Below are positions 50,807 to 61,455 of a stretch of DNA of 64,000 nucleotides, piece by piece; the stretch's first letter is position 1; every line of letters begins with the position of its first letter. The position numbers and the translations under genes are program-made. Below the pieces are notes generated by a model, which saw only the letters and a list, made by a program, of their open reading frames with translations, ran no database searches and was not told the origin of the DNA. Origin of the DNA: Edaphochlamys debaryana (Eukaryota > Chlorophyta > Chlorophyceae > Chlamydomonadales). Location of the stretch: assembly GCA_016858145.1 (NCBI GenBank), contig JAEHOE010000059.1:1-64000 (forward strand). The letters are read 5' to 3'.

Positions 50807-53800
50807 ATGCAGGCGGACGCGGGCGCGTCCAAGCCAGCAGAGGAGGGTGGGTGGTAGCGGGTGTCGATATACTGCTTATGCCAATTCGTCATTAGGCAGC
50901 GACCGGGCTGCGCATGGCGATTCAGCGCGCCGCCTGCATCGCCGGCCCCAGCGCGTCCAGTTGGCTTCTGCCCCTATCATACCACCCCTACTCGGACTCG
51001 ACGCGGCACGAGGGCGGTGGCTCCTGTTGCGCGCTCCTAAGCCAGCGACAGCTGGGTCAAGCCTGCGCGGCTCCCCCCCCCGCCACCCCCGGCTGCCCGC
51101 AGCTGCCAAGCCGGATCCCACGCCGGTCAAGAAGTCGTGGGCCGATGAGGCTGACGAGGACGAGGGCCCCCCGCCCGGATTCGAGGGGGAGGCCGTGAAG
51201 GCGGTGGCGGAGAAGCTGGAGGGAGCCAAGGTGGGACTGGGGGCCGGGGCCGGGGCTGGGGCTGCTGGTGGTGGGTGGGGCTGGGCCTCGTGTATGGGCT
51301 CCTCCTGGGGGCTGGGGGCTGGGGTCTCAGGAGGGCATGCGCTCGGGCCCTGCCATGGCCCCCCCTGGAGATTCGGCAGGGAGGGGGACAGTCCCCCGGG
51401 CGGCCCAAGCCTGCTGGCCGCGGGCCGCAGGCAAGGGGCAGGGGCAGGGGCCGCTGCAGCGGGGTGCCCAGGTGGACAAAGCGGCGCCTGGACAGGACGT
51501 GGCTTTGAAGTGGCGTGGCGCGGCGTGGTGCGGTGCGGCGTCGAGGCATTGGCGGGACGCGCTGCAGTGCGTGTGCTCGGCGCGGCATGCCCCAGAGTCA
51601 GAGCGGCGCCCCCAGCGGCAGCGGACCCGCAGCGAGGCATTGGCGGCAGGCTCGGGCGCGGGTGCTGCGTCGGGAGGCCCTGTGACGGCACCTCCCAGTT
51701 TGGGAGCAGGCGGCGCTGTCAGGGGCAGCAGACTGGCGGCTGGGTGGGCGGGAGGCCTTGGCTGTACCTCCCAGCTTGGGAGCAGGCGGCGGCCCCAGCG
51801 GCAGCGGAGCGGCGGGCAGGCGGGTGGGTGCCGGCCCACCACTGAGGCCGCGGCTTCCAGGCCCGGGGGTGCGGGGGCGCGGGGCTTCCAGGCCCAGCCC
51901 CTGCCAGCGCCTGCTCCGAGGGCTCTGGCGGAGCAAGGGCGCTGGCAGGGACCCCCCCCTCTGGCGGCTTCTGTGTTTGTGGGGGTGGAGGGGGGCACAG
52001 GGCTTTCCGTCCCAGCACGTGCCGCCTCTTTGGGCAGCAGGCGCTAGCAGGCACACCCCCCCCCCTCTCTCCAAGGCCCCACCGTGGCGGGGAGGAGGAG
52101 GGGAGGGGGGGGAGGGCCGCGCCGCAGCCCACGGTCCTGCGCGCCCCAAGCGGGTGCGGCGGTGGCGGCCGCGGAGCAGCGGAGTGTGTGTGTGTGTGGA
52201 GGCGGGGGGGGGGGGGGGTCGAGGCGGCTGTTGGGGAGGGCTCTCTCCTGGGACACTCCCCACGGCGTTCCCTTGCGGCGGTGCCATAGAGAGGCACCCT
52301 GCGGTGCGCTCCACGCATTGTACCCCGCATGGGCCTCCCGCGGCACTCTCCTGGAGCACTCCCCTCGGCGCTTGTGACCCGTGCTCCTGTCGTACCGTGT
52401 GTCCACACACGTGCCCCCGCCCGCTGCCCACGTGCCCACGTGCTGCTCTCTCCACAGGTGGCGGAGGTGGGGGTGGACGAGCCGGACCTAGCGCTCAAGA
52501 CGGAGGGGCTGCGGGAGCGGCCCGAGGCGGAGATCACCACCAAGACCGAGGTAAGGGGGGGGGAAAGGGTAAGGGGAGGGAGGGGGGCTCGGGGGGGGGG
52601 GGGGCAGCGAATGAGGTGCGCTCCGAAGCGCCCAGCAAACCCGCCCGGGGGAGGTGGGCGGTGGGGGAAGGGGGGGATGGGTCGGGTGCAGGTTGGATCG
52701 GCGCGCGTTGGGGCGTGTGCTGTCGGGGGCAGGGCGGGGGAGGGCCGCACGTGAGGCCTTGGGGGGTAGCGAGGGCGGGGGCGCTCGGGGGGGGGGTAGC
52801 AAGTGTGCGGCGGGGTGAGTGCTGATGGGGGAGGTCCGCTTCGTCCGAACCGCAGCAAGTGCCCGCCGGTCCACACATCATCGCCCCTATCCCTCTCGGC
52901 TAGTCACGTCGCTTGCCGTTTTCCCGGCGTATCGAGCAGCCCTTCACACATTCCCGCTCTCCCTCTCCCCTTCCACTCTTCCCCCCCCCCCAGGGTGACT
53001 CCATCTACGCCTCGGCTCACAAGTTCGAGGAGCTGCCGCTGTCGCCCGAGCTGCTCAAGGTGGGGGAGGGGGGAGTGGGGGGGAAAGGGGGGGGAAGAGC
53101 GGGGGGGGGGCGTGTGTGTTTGGACACGCGTGGGTCTGGGGGAAGTTCGAGGAGCTACCCCTGTCGCCCGAGCTGCTCAAGGTGGGGGGTTGCGGGGGAG
53201 TGGGGGGGGGAAAGAGCGGGGGGGCGTGTGTGTTTTGGCACGCGTGGGGTCTCAGGGGAGAGGGCAGCAGGGGGCGTGTGCAGTGGTGGGCGTGGTGGGA
53301 TGAGGATGGGGGCGGGGAGCGTGTGGAGCCAGCCATTGTCGCGCCGGATTGCGCCCGAACCGGCCCCGATGGACGGCCTGCCTCTTGACCTCCCCCCCTC
53401 CCCTTATCCCCCTGACAGGGCCTGTACGTGGAGATGAAGTTTGAGCGCCCCTCCAAGATCCAGGCCCTCACGCTGCCCATGATCCTGACGCCGCCGTACA
53501 AGGATCTGATCGCGCAGGTGCGCCCACGTGTCGTGCTGCTGGGGGGGGGTCGGTAGCTGAGAGGGGCTTTGGGCCTGCGATTGCTGGGGAGCAGGAAGGC
53601 AGTCGGAGGGAGCGTGGGGGTTCAGTCCGGGTGGGCCCTGCGCCTTGCATCTAGCCGCACCCACCCACCCACCCTCCCCTCCCCCCCCTTTCCTCCCCCC
53701 CCCCCAGGCCCACAACGGCTCCGGCAAGACCACGTGCTTCGTGCTGTCGATGCTGAGCAGGTGTGGGGCAACGGAGGGGAAGGCAGGGGGTGAGAGGGGG

Positions 53801-56800
53801 GAAGGAAGACGTGTGTGTGTATGGGGCAGCGGGTGGTAGGGTGCTTCGTGCTGTCCATGCTGAGCAGGTGGGGGCGGGGGAGGGGGGAGGGGGAGAGGGA
53901 TGCGCTGCTGGGGTGCCCACGGCGCTGTGGCCGTGGCGCGGGACACGTGTGGCTCAAGCGTCTGGGCCGGTCAGGCGCATCACCACACCTCCCTCCTTAG
54001 CCCTCAACTTCTTCCCGTACCCCTCCCCCCCTCCCCTCTTCCCCCCCCTGTCAGGGTGGACCCCTCCAAGCGCTTCACGCAGGCCATGTGCATCTGCCCC
54101 ACGCGAGAGCTGGTGGTGCAGGTGGAAGGGGAGGGGATCGGGGGTGGGTGTGGAGGAGGGGGGTGAGCGTGGCCAGGAGGTCTTCGTTGCTGTGTGGGCG
54201 TGCAGGGTCGGGTAGCATCGGGCGCTTGAAGGTGGGAGGGGGCTACACATGGGGGTAGCGGTTAGGGCGGCAAGGGGCCGGCATGGTGGCAGGGGTAGCA
54301 TGGTTTCCAGGTGTGGGTTCCCCCCCCTCGGAAGGGGCGGTGTCGCGGTTTGAGCCCGCCCCTTTCCCGCTTACCCTTCCCCCGCCCCTTACCTCCCTTC
54401 CCCCCCCCTCTTGCCTCCCTTGCCTCTCCCCCCCCCCCCAGAACCTGACGGTGCTCCGCAAGATGGCCAAGTACACCACCATCACCGCCACGTCCACCGC
54501 CTCGGAGACGGAGGCGGGGGGCTCAGGCATCCGGAGGGACCCAATCAACGAGCAGGTGTGTGTGTGTGTGTGTGTGTGGGTCCGTAGGGGGGGGAGGGGT
54601 GAAGGGGGGGGGCAGGGAGGGGTAGGGGTGCTAAGGGCTGGCAGGCAACCGCATCCGTATGCCCACGCTCAGCAACCCTTAGGGGTGGGGGGCCTGGAAG
54701 TTGAAAGGGCGGCGCTAGCGCCGGTGTGTCCGTGTTTATCCTGAGGGGGAGCAGGTGGGGGGATGGGGAGGCAGGTGGAAGTGATTTCCGTACTGATCCC
54801 CACAGTTGGGGGGCTGGGGGCAGGCGGGTGCACTGGGGCGTGGAGGGAAGGCGGTGCCAGGGTGCACCAGCGGGGGGCGGAAGCGCTGCCGGGATGCAGG
54901 CGGGGGGCGGCCGTTGACCTCTCCGCCCTCGCCCCCACGCACAGCGGGCGGGGGGCCGGGACGGGGCGCTCCATGGCCCCCCGCCACACCTCCTCCTCCC
55001 CTCCTCCCTGCCTGGGCCCCCCCCAGTTCCTCACCCTCTCCGCCCCTTCCCCTCGTCCCTCCCCCCCCCCGCAGGTGGTGGTGGGAACGCACGGCAAGCT
55101 CAAGAACTGGGTGCAGGTGCGGCGGGGGGGGGGGTCTTCTGAGCGTCATGGACTTGAAGGCGGCGGCCGGCGGAGGTTCGGAGGGAAAGGTCCGTCTTCA
55201 CGGTCGTCGTTGTCGGCTCAGGGTCAGGGGGAAGTGGGGGGGTCCAGGGACGAAAAACTGGGTGCAGGTGCGGCGGCTGCGTGCGTGGGGAGGCAGGGCC
55301 GGCCCCTCCATCTGTTGTGGTACCACCCCTCCATCTGTTACCCGCAGGACCCGCTACTGAGCCCGCCGCATGCCCGCATGCCCACACACACACGCCCATA
55401 CACACACGCTTTACCCCCCGGCCCCCACCTCTCCTTTCCCCCGGACAGAAGCGGCTGCTGGACCTGGAGGGGGTGGCCATCCTGGTGTTCGACGAGGCCG
55501 ACGAGATGCTCAAGGCGGACGGGTTCGCGGACGACTCGGTGCGGCTGATCAAGAGCATTCGGCGGAAGAACCCGGGGGTGAGGGGGATGGGACAGGGTGG
55601 GGGATTGGGGACGGAGGGACGGGGGTGCTGGGAGGGAGTTGGGGGGGCCGCGAGGGGTGGGACCGCACGGGGGCGAGCCTCTGAGCCTCCCGCTGGCCTT
55701 CCTCCGCTGCCCCCCTGCCCTTCGCCATGCGGTACCCGTCCTCGCACCCCCGCTCATTCCCCTTCTTTGCACCCCCTCCCACCCCCCTCCTCGCCCCCAG
55801 GTCCAGCTGCTCCTCTTCTCCGCCACCTTCAACGACGTCGTCAAGCGATTCGCCATCAACATCGCGCCCAAGGCCAACCAGGTGGGGGGGGCCCGCCTGG
55901 GCCCGCCTGGGCCTGCCTGGGCCTGCCTGGGCCTGCCTGGGCCTGTCCGTCTGCGGCTCGGGGCCCGGGGCAGCATGAGCTCACCGCCGGCTACTACAGG
56001 ATCTTGCGCCTCGTCAAAGTTGGCTCCACGCCGTGTACCACCAAACACCTGCTGCCAGCGCAGTCCGGGTCCGGGGTACTGGGGTCCCGGGCCCCTGGGT
56101 TCTAACGCCTAACGCGACGAAACCCACATGCTCCCAACCTGCTCTCACCTCCCCCGCCCCCCCTCCCGCCCCCCCCGGAAGGTGTTCGTGGCCAAGGAGC
56201 AGCTCAGCCTCGATGTCATCGCGCAGCACAACGTACGGTGAGTCGTACTGGTACGACACAGTCCGTACATCCGTACCAGGCGGTACATTGCCAGCGACGA
56301 GCCCCCCCTCCGCACACAACACCCCACCCCACACCCAGCTGCCCCGACGCGCGTGCTCCAGGAGATGATGCGCCTCCCCTGACTCCGACGCGTCGGCAAA
56401 ACACACACGTGCCTCGCCCCCTTTCCCCCCTTCTGCCCCCAGCTGCCCCGACCGCGGCGCCAAGACGCGCGTGCTCAAGGAGATGATCTTCCCCAACTGC
56501 GAGCGCCTGGGGCAGACCATCATCTTCGTGCGCACCCGGGACACGGCTAAGGTGGGGGGGAGGGAGGGGGGGCTGAGGGGGGAGGAGGGGGAGGAAGGTG
56601 CGTGTGTGTTTTGCCGACGCGTGGGGCAGACCATCATGTTCGTGCGCACCCGGGACACGGCCAAGGTGGGGGGATGGGGGGGAGAGGGAAGGTGCGTGTG
56701 AGTTTTGCCGACGCGTCGAATGGCACAGTGCCGCGGCTGCGCACCGGGGGGGGGCATGCGGGATCCGTGGGTTACACAAGCTCCTTGTATCCCGAGTATC

Positions 56801-58754
56801 CCGCGCCCTGTGCCAAAACACACCCGTCTCACCTTTTCACCCCTTTCCCCCCCTTCCCCCTCCCCCCCGCCCAGCAACTCCACGCCGAGATGGAGCGCGA
56901 CGGCTACAAGTGCACCTCCATCACCGGCGACATGCAGCACACGGACCGAGACCGGGTGGTGCAGGTGGGGGGGGGAGGGGCCTAGAGGGGGGCTAGGGGA
57001 AGGAGGGGAGGGAAAGGAGGTGGCAGGCGAGGGGAGCGCCAAGGGACAGAAGTGGACCGGGGGGCCGGGGGGTAGCACACCGACCGAGACCACGTGTTGC
57101 AGGGAGGTGTGTTTGTGTATGGCTGCTCGCTTGAGCCGAGGGAAGCGTAGGCGCTGGGAGTCGCCGGCCGGGATCAGGGTCACGGGAGGGAAGGCAGGGG
57201 CGAGTGTGCGCGGCGGCTAGGGCGGTGGCAGTCGTGTGGCTGCCCGCCCCTCCGAAGTCATAGTGAAGCAGCCCTCTTCTCACCCCTCCCCCCCATCCCT
57301 CTTGCCTCCGCCCCTCCCCCCTCTCAGGAGTTCCGTGACGGTACGACCAAGATCCTCATCTCCACCGATGTGCTCAGCCGAGGCTTCGACGTCAGCCAGG
57401 TGCGCCCGGATCCAGATCCAGATCCAGATGGTCACGCACAGCCCGCCAAGGCTATAGCCAAGGCAGCCGCTGCATCAACTACGACGTGCCCGTGTCATTG
57501 CACACCTCCCACTCCCCTATGGTCCCTCGCCCCCTCCGCCCCTCCCCCCCAAAGGTCATGGTCATCAACTACGACGTGCCCGTGTAATTTAAAACACACC
57601 TCCCCCCCCTCAACCCCCCTCTCTCCACCCCCTCCCCCCTTCAGGTCACGCTCGTCATCAACTACGACGTGCCCGTGGAGCGCGACGGCACCACCCCCGC
57701 CTACGAGACCTACCTGCACCGCATCGGCCGCAGCGGGCGCTTCGGGCGCAAGGGCGCGGCCTTCAACCTGACCTGCACGGGCCAGGTGGGGGGGGGGGCG
57801 GAGAGGGGGGCAGAGGGTGAGGAGGCGGGCGAAAGCGAGGGAAGGAGGGAGGGGGGGCCGGGGAGAGGGTGATGGAAGTGCATGTGTGCGCTGCGCCCTG
57901 TGCCACGCTGCCAGCCCAGTTTGCACCCGCGTTGCTCCCACGCGTACTCGGGGTAACGGGCCCTGCTGTGCGCTGCATGGTCGTTGCACTGCGAGAGAGC
58001 CTGCGTCCACACACACACTCCAGGTCCATGGGGCTTCGGTTTCCTCGGGCTTTCGGTTCCGTATCTAAGGCCGGCCGCCTAATCACCGTGCCTGAGACTC
58101 CCAGGCTCATGCGAGCAGCCCTTCACACTCCTGGTCCATGTCACGGGCCTTGGTCTGCGTTGCATGGTTGGGGGCATGCGGTGCGTGCGGTGGGCGGTGC
58201 TGTGCGGTGATGACGCAAGACTTCGCGGCCCGAGGGGGGCCCGGGCGGGGCGGGCGCGGCCGACCGGGGCAGATCCCGAGAGCCCGCTGCCCCCCCGTCG
58301 CCCGGCACCCGCCCCCCGGTGAGGGCGCAAACAAGATTTGTGCGTGTCTGAGCACAGCCCGCGGTCCGCACCGCCTGGCCCCGGCCCTTGACGTTGTGTC
58401 GTGGCCACCCGCATGCCACCGCTGGTCCCACACAACCTGCCCTGCCCCACACTCGGGCGTCTCTTTCGTCTTCCCCCCTTCCGTTGTTTCCCCTCTTCAC
58501 CACCCACTCACACCTACCCCCTGCCCCTTGCCCCTCTCCTCCCCACCCTGTCAGGACGCGGACGTGATGGAGCGGATCCGGCACACACACGTCATCCCTC
58601 CCCCCCCCTGCCCCCTCCCTCTCCCCCCCATGCCTCCCCCTGTCAGGATGCGGACGTGATGGAGCGGATCAGCAACTACTTCAACAAAAACATCGACGCG
58701 CTCAAGTGGGACGACGAGGACGAGTTCGTCAAGGTGCTGGACAAGACGCTGTGA
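50807..58754 (+). CDS. DBP5: DBP5/LOS4-type DEAD-box RNA helicase
   Basis: 17 exons: 50807-50846, 51103-51230, 52458-52550, 52994-53059, 53419-53517, 53708-53760, 54055-54121, 54442-54555, 55075-55116, 55449-55577, 55801-55881, 56182-56237, 56443-56551, 56875-56964, 57328-57399, 57645-57785 and 58647-58754. They sum to 1488 nt, 495 residues, the usual length. Motifs in order: Q motif FERPSKIQ; Walker A AHNGSGKT (53708); PTRELV; GTHGKL; DEAD (55491); [28 protein letters not shown]; and the DBP5 ending [21 protein letters not shown]. The N-terminal extension has [14 protein letters not shown]5 remodels mRNPs at the cytoplasmic side of the nuclear pore, activated by Gle1 with inositol hexakisphosphate and countered by Nup159/214. 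The start was chosen because exon 1 ([13 protein letters not shown]) joins exon 2 in phase. The introns contain many exon-edge copies. Confidence 0.92.
51600..51950. repeat. Direct repeats in DBP5 intron 2
   Basis: CCTCCCAG(T/C)TTGGGAGCAGGCGGC occurs at about 51698 and 51766, and related CAGCGGCAGCGGA units occur at about 51615 and 51800. GGGGC(T)TTCCAGGCCC is also repeated. This makes the 1.2-kb intron internally repetitive. Confidence 0.65.
53111..53131 (+). repeat. GTGTGTTT-ACGCGT box, DBP5 intron 4
   Basis: CGTGTGTGTTTGG, ACACGCGT. It lies between the true exon 4 end and its echo. Confidence 0.8.
53143..53187 (+). repeat. Exon echo: DBP5 exon 4 end
   Basis: A copy of 53021-53066 ([13 protein letters not shown] plus the GTGGGG donor) with two substitutions in about 45 bp, 122 bp downstream. 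The amino-acid sequence is preserved except for one conservative change. Confidence 0.9.
53225..53245 (+). repeat. GTGTGTTTTG-ACGCGT box, second copy, DBP5 intron 4
   Basis: CGTGTGTGTTTTGG, CACGCGT, following the exon echo and its own G-run. Confidence 0.8.
53841..53870 (+). repeat. Exon echo: DBP5 exon 6 end
   Basis: A copy of 53734-53763 (CFVLSMLSR plus the GTG donor), one mismatch in 30 bp, 107 bp into intron 6. A GTGTGTGTATGGGGC stretch lies between the copies. Confidence 0.85.
55253..55276 (+). repeat. Exon echo: DBP5 exon 9 end
   Basis: A copy of 55102-55125 (KNWVQ plus the GTGCGGCGG donor), one mismatch in 24 bp, 151 bp into intron 9. Confidence 0.8.
56334..56373 (+). repeat. Exon echo: DBP5 exon 13 start
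   Basis: A copy of the exon 13 acceptor and first codons (56439-56490) lacking 12 nt (CGCGGCGCCAAG). It lies about 105 bp upstream of the true acceptor. Confidence 0.75.
56388..56409 (-). repeat. Antisense GTGTGTTTTG-ACGCGT box, DBP5 intron 12
   Basis: ACGCGTCGGCAAAACACACACG: exact reverse complement of the box at 56601-56622. It lies between the exon-start echo and the true acceptor. Confidence 0.85.
56601..56622 (+). repeat. GTGTGTTTTG-ACGCGT box, DBP5 intron 13
   Basis: CGTGTGTGTTTTGCCGACGCGT, directly abutting the exon 13 end echo. Confidence 0.85.
56622..56671 (+). repeat. Exon echo: DBP5 exon 13 end
   Basis: 50 bp matching 56508-56557 with two mismatches ([14 protein letters not shown] plus the GTGGGG donor), 114 bp downstream. 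Confidence 0.9.
56695..56716 (+). repeat. GTGTGTTTTG-ACGCGT box, second copy, DBP5 intron 13
   Basis: CGTGTGAGTTTTGCCGACGCGT, one base different from the box at 56601-56622, 94 bp downstream. Confidence 0.85.
57473..57583 (+). repeat. Two exon echoes: DBP5 exon 16 start
   Basis: CATCAACTACGACGTGCCCG occurs at 57473, at 57562 (preceded by an AGGTCATGGT acceptor-like copy) and in the true exon 16 (57657). The echoes are followed by CACACCTCC or TTAAAACACACC and then C-runs. Confidence 0.85.
58548..58578 (+). repeat. Exon echo: DBP5 exon 17 start
   Basis: A copy of 58640-58670 (CTGTCAG acceptor plus DADVMERI), one mismatch in 31 bp, 92 bp upstream of the true acceptor, followed by CACACACACG and a C-run. 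Confidence 0.85.
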
Positions 58755-59659
58755 TCTGGATCCAGATCCAGATCGGGATCGGGTTTGGGAGCACGTACGC
58801 ATGCTTCGGATCCGCCATGACTCGTGTGTAGATGGGGCGCACAGTCGGGAGCGAACTCGCTTTGTCGGAGGAGAGGTGCGGGAGGTTGGCTTGAGGGTGG
58901 GGGAAGAGGAGGGAGGGGAAGGAGGAGGATGGCAGGGGCGTAAGCGCGAGGCTGTGAATGACCTACTGTACGTGGGTACTGCGCCCTGGATACAGCGCTT
59001 TGGAGCGTTCTCGGACGGCGGAGTGGGGCAGGAGGAGCAATGATGTGGATCCCGATGGGGTGGATGCAAGCACCCGGCGCGGCTGGGGCCAGTTAGGTGC
59101 CCTGGGCTTGGGATCTGTATTCGGGCGCCACTGGTACTGCGGGGCGTCATCAGTCACGGACACTTCAGATCAGACCGCACGGCGTCGTTGAGACTCGGGT
59201 CGTCCTCAAACGGGCGTGACTTCGTTGCCGGAGTGGCGCTGGGGTGGGTGTGTCCCTGCGTCGGACACAACCGCCCTTCCGGTGCTCTGAGCCCTCCTCG
59301 CCGCCGTGGCTCCGGCGGCCCTGCCTCTCCCCGAGTGGCTCCCGACAGAGCCCGCCAGGCCCAGTGGCCATCCGCGAGAGGCTCCGCCCCATGCACCTCG
59401 ACAGCTCGGCTGGGCCAGGGCACGCGCAGCACAACTTGAACCGTCTGCCAGATTCCCTCCTGTCCCTTTTCGGTCTGCGCTCTTGCTGCCCGACAGCAGC
59501 CAGGGTTGCCGATACGTATCAGTCCGACCGGGCAGCCGGGGGCCGGCGGAGGGGGGGGGTAATGAGCGTGCTGAGGGTGGGGCCGTAACCGATGCCCTTC
59601 GCATTCCCTGCGCTTTTTCGTGAACGCGGAGCGCATTCGCTCGCGCACAAGGCGGCAGT

Positions 59660-59785
59660 ATGGGCTGCCGTACGCTGCCGTATTAATACTGATTGATTAA
59701 TTGAAGCCGTATAAAGCCGTATCAGCGAGGAGGGGGCCGTATTGCGTATTTATACGCGTCTCGGCACCGGGGGCTGCCGTATTGT
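59660..59785. repeat. GCCGTA(C/T) heptamer cluster in AT-rich patch
   Basis: About seven GCCGTA(T/C) copies in 125 bp, with ATTAATACTGATTGATTAAT in the middle, an unusually AT-rich island for this DNA. Confidence 0.65.
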
Positions 59786-60244
59786 GCAACCCGGACAGCA
59801 GCTGCGCGCGTCCAGCCCATCCTGCCCTGGCGCTGCCCCGTTGCGGTGGCTGAGGAAACCAGCGCAGTCTCTGCCGCGATACTGAGCGCGCTGCTGAGGG
59901 TTGGGCCGCTGACCAGCCGATTGGGGCGGATGGGGCGAGGTAAGAGGACATGCCTTCCGTTGCGTGGCGTTGCAAGATGCATGCGGGGGCCGGGGGCATC
60001 CGTGACTGTCAGGCCCCCGCCCTGTCCAGCACAGCTACACCCTCACGACAGCAGCCGGCAGCAGCCAGCCACAGCCAGCGCCCATTAGAATAATACATCC
60101 GCCTATCTCTTGACCGAGGGAGCCTCCGCCTCCCACCCCTGCCCCACACCGGTAACGAACCCAGCCCCCACGCACATCACAGCAATCTACTTGAACGGAT
60201 GACGTGAAGAACGAAGATAAGAAGGAAGAGGCCAGGCAGCGTGT

Positions 60245-60312
60245 GGTGGCGAACGTGCGGCGAACGTGTGGCGGCGAACGTGTGGCGGCGAACGTGTGGC
60301 CGCGAACGTGTA
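60245..60312. repeat. GGCGAACGTGTGGC tandem repeat
   Basis: Four to five imperfect 16-bp units (GGCGAACGTGTGGCGG) in a row. Confidence 0.85.
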
Positions 60313-60966
60313 GATAGTGTTATCCCCCGCTACCGATGTACGTCAGGACTGACATCACAGCCCACGCACTAACACGGGACAGGTCCCTGACAAATACAGG
60401 TCCCTGATAAATACATGTACGGCAAAGTTTGCTCGTCAACCAGGAGCGTTGGCACTTGGCATGAGAACTAAGAAAGAAGCAACCAGGCAGCGAAACGTGT
60501 GGCGTTACCTCGGGCTGAACGTTTGAAAGGGGTACCGCCCGGGGCGCCTCCCCCCAAAAGGAAAGGCATTTTACGAAGATGCACATGAAACGCAATCGCC
60601 ACCCTGCCACCCTGCCGCGTCCATCACGGGGCTCGTCCGGCGGCACACTTCATCGCACACCGTTAGTTGCGCAGTTCCATCCCATTGTGGAAGGGGAAGG
60701 CCCAGTGGTGCAAGGATCCCCGGGTGCAGCGGCCACCCCGGCTGCCCTTATTGCTGCACTGCCGTTGCCTTGCCCCTAGTGATGGTTGGCCGTAGCCTGG
60801 AGCACCGCGCGCCGCTGCAGCCGCTGCGCACCATGCCTTGCCTGGCTGTTGGTAAGGCACGGGGGTAGGGCGAGGGGGGAGGAGAGGAAGGGTGATGCGC
60901 TGAAGGGCGGGGCAGGGGATTCGCCGAGGGCATGCCTGCCAAGGCCCAGGCGCAGGGAGACGGAAG

Positions 60967-61016
60967 GGGGGGAGCGGTACAACCATGAAGGGGGGGAGCG
61001 GTACAACCATGAAGGG
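60967..61016. repeat. 25-bp tandem duplication
   Basis: GGGGGGAGCGGTACAACCAT followed by GAAGG occurs twice head to tail. Confidence 0.85.
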
Positions 61017-61455
61017 CGCAGCTGCGCCCTCCACGCAACCCTCGGGGGGCAGGCGCGCGGCCGGCGCAGAGGCTCGGACGACGGGGGGATGTGCCGGGAG
61101 ACGGGCCGACCGAGGGCCTAGTCCCAAAAGGCAAGACGTGGGAGGTTAGAGCTCCGCTAGGCCCCTAAAGCCACGCCCCGGTGTGCCCTCACTCAGCCTG
61201 CTTCCGCTTGTCCTTACCCTCGCTCGTGCCCCTTGCCCCTTGCCCCTTCAACGCTGCAGGCCAACCGGTACGGGCCCGTACCGACTCCATGTGTGGAATT
61301 CACTCCCACCCGCCCACCACCCTTTCAACGCCCCCTCCTCAGACCGGCTCCACACGACCTCCCTCCCGGCGGCCGGCGCCCACAGCCACCACCATGCTTT
61401 GCACCCAAAAGCAAACCTCCCGTCCAATCCCGGGCTCAGCCGACGTCTCACCCCG

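Larger units (their letters stand above)
58755..61455. other. Spacer with tandem repeats
   Basis: No supportable gene. It contains a GCCGTAT cluster (59655-59785), a 16-bp tandem repeat (60245-60312) and a 25-bp duplication (60967-61016). No TGTAA signal was found close to the DBP5 stop. Confidence 0.5.
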
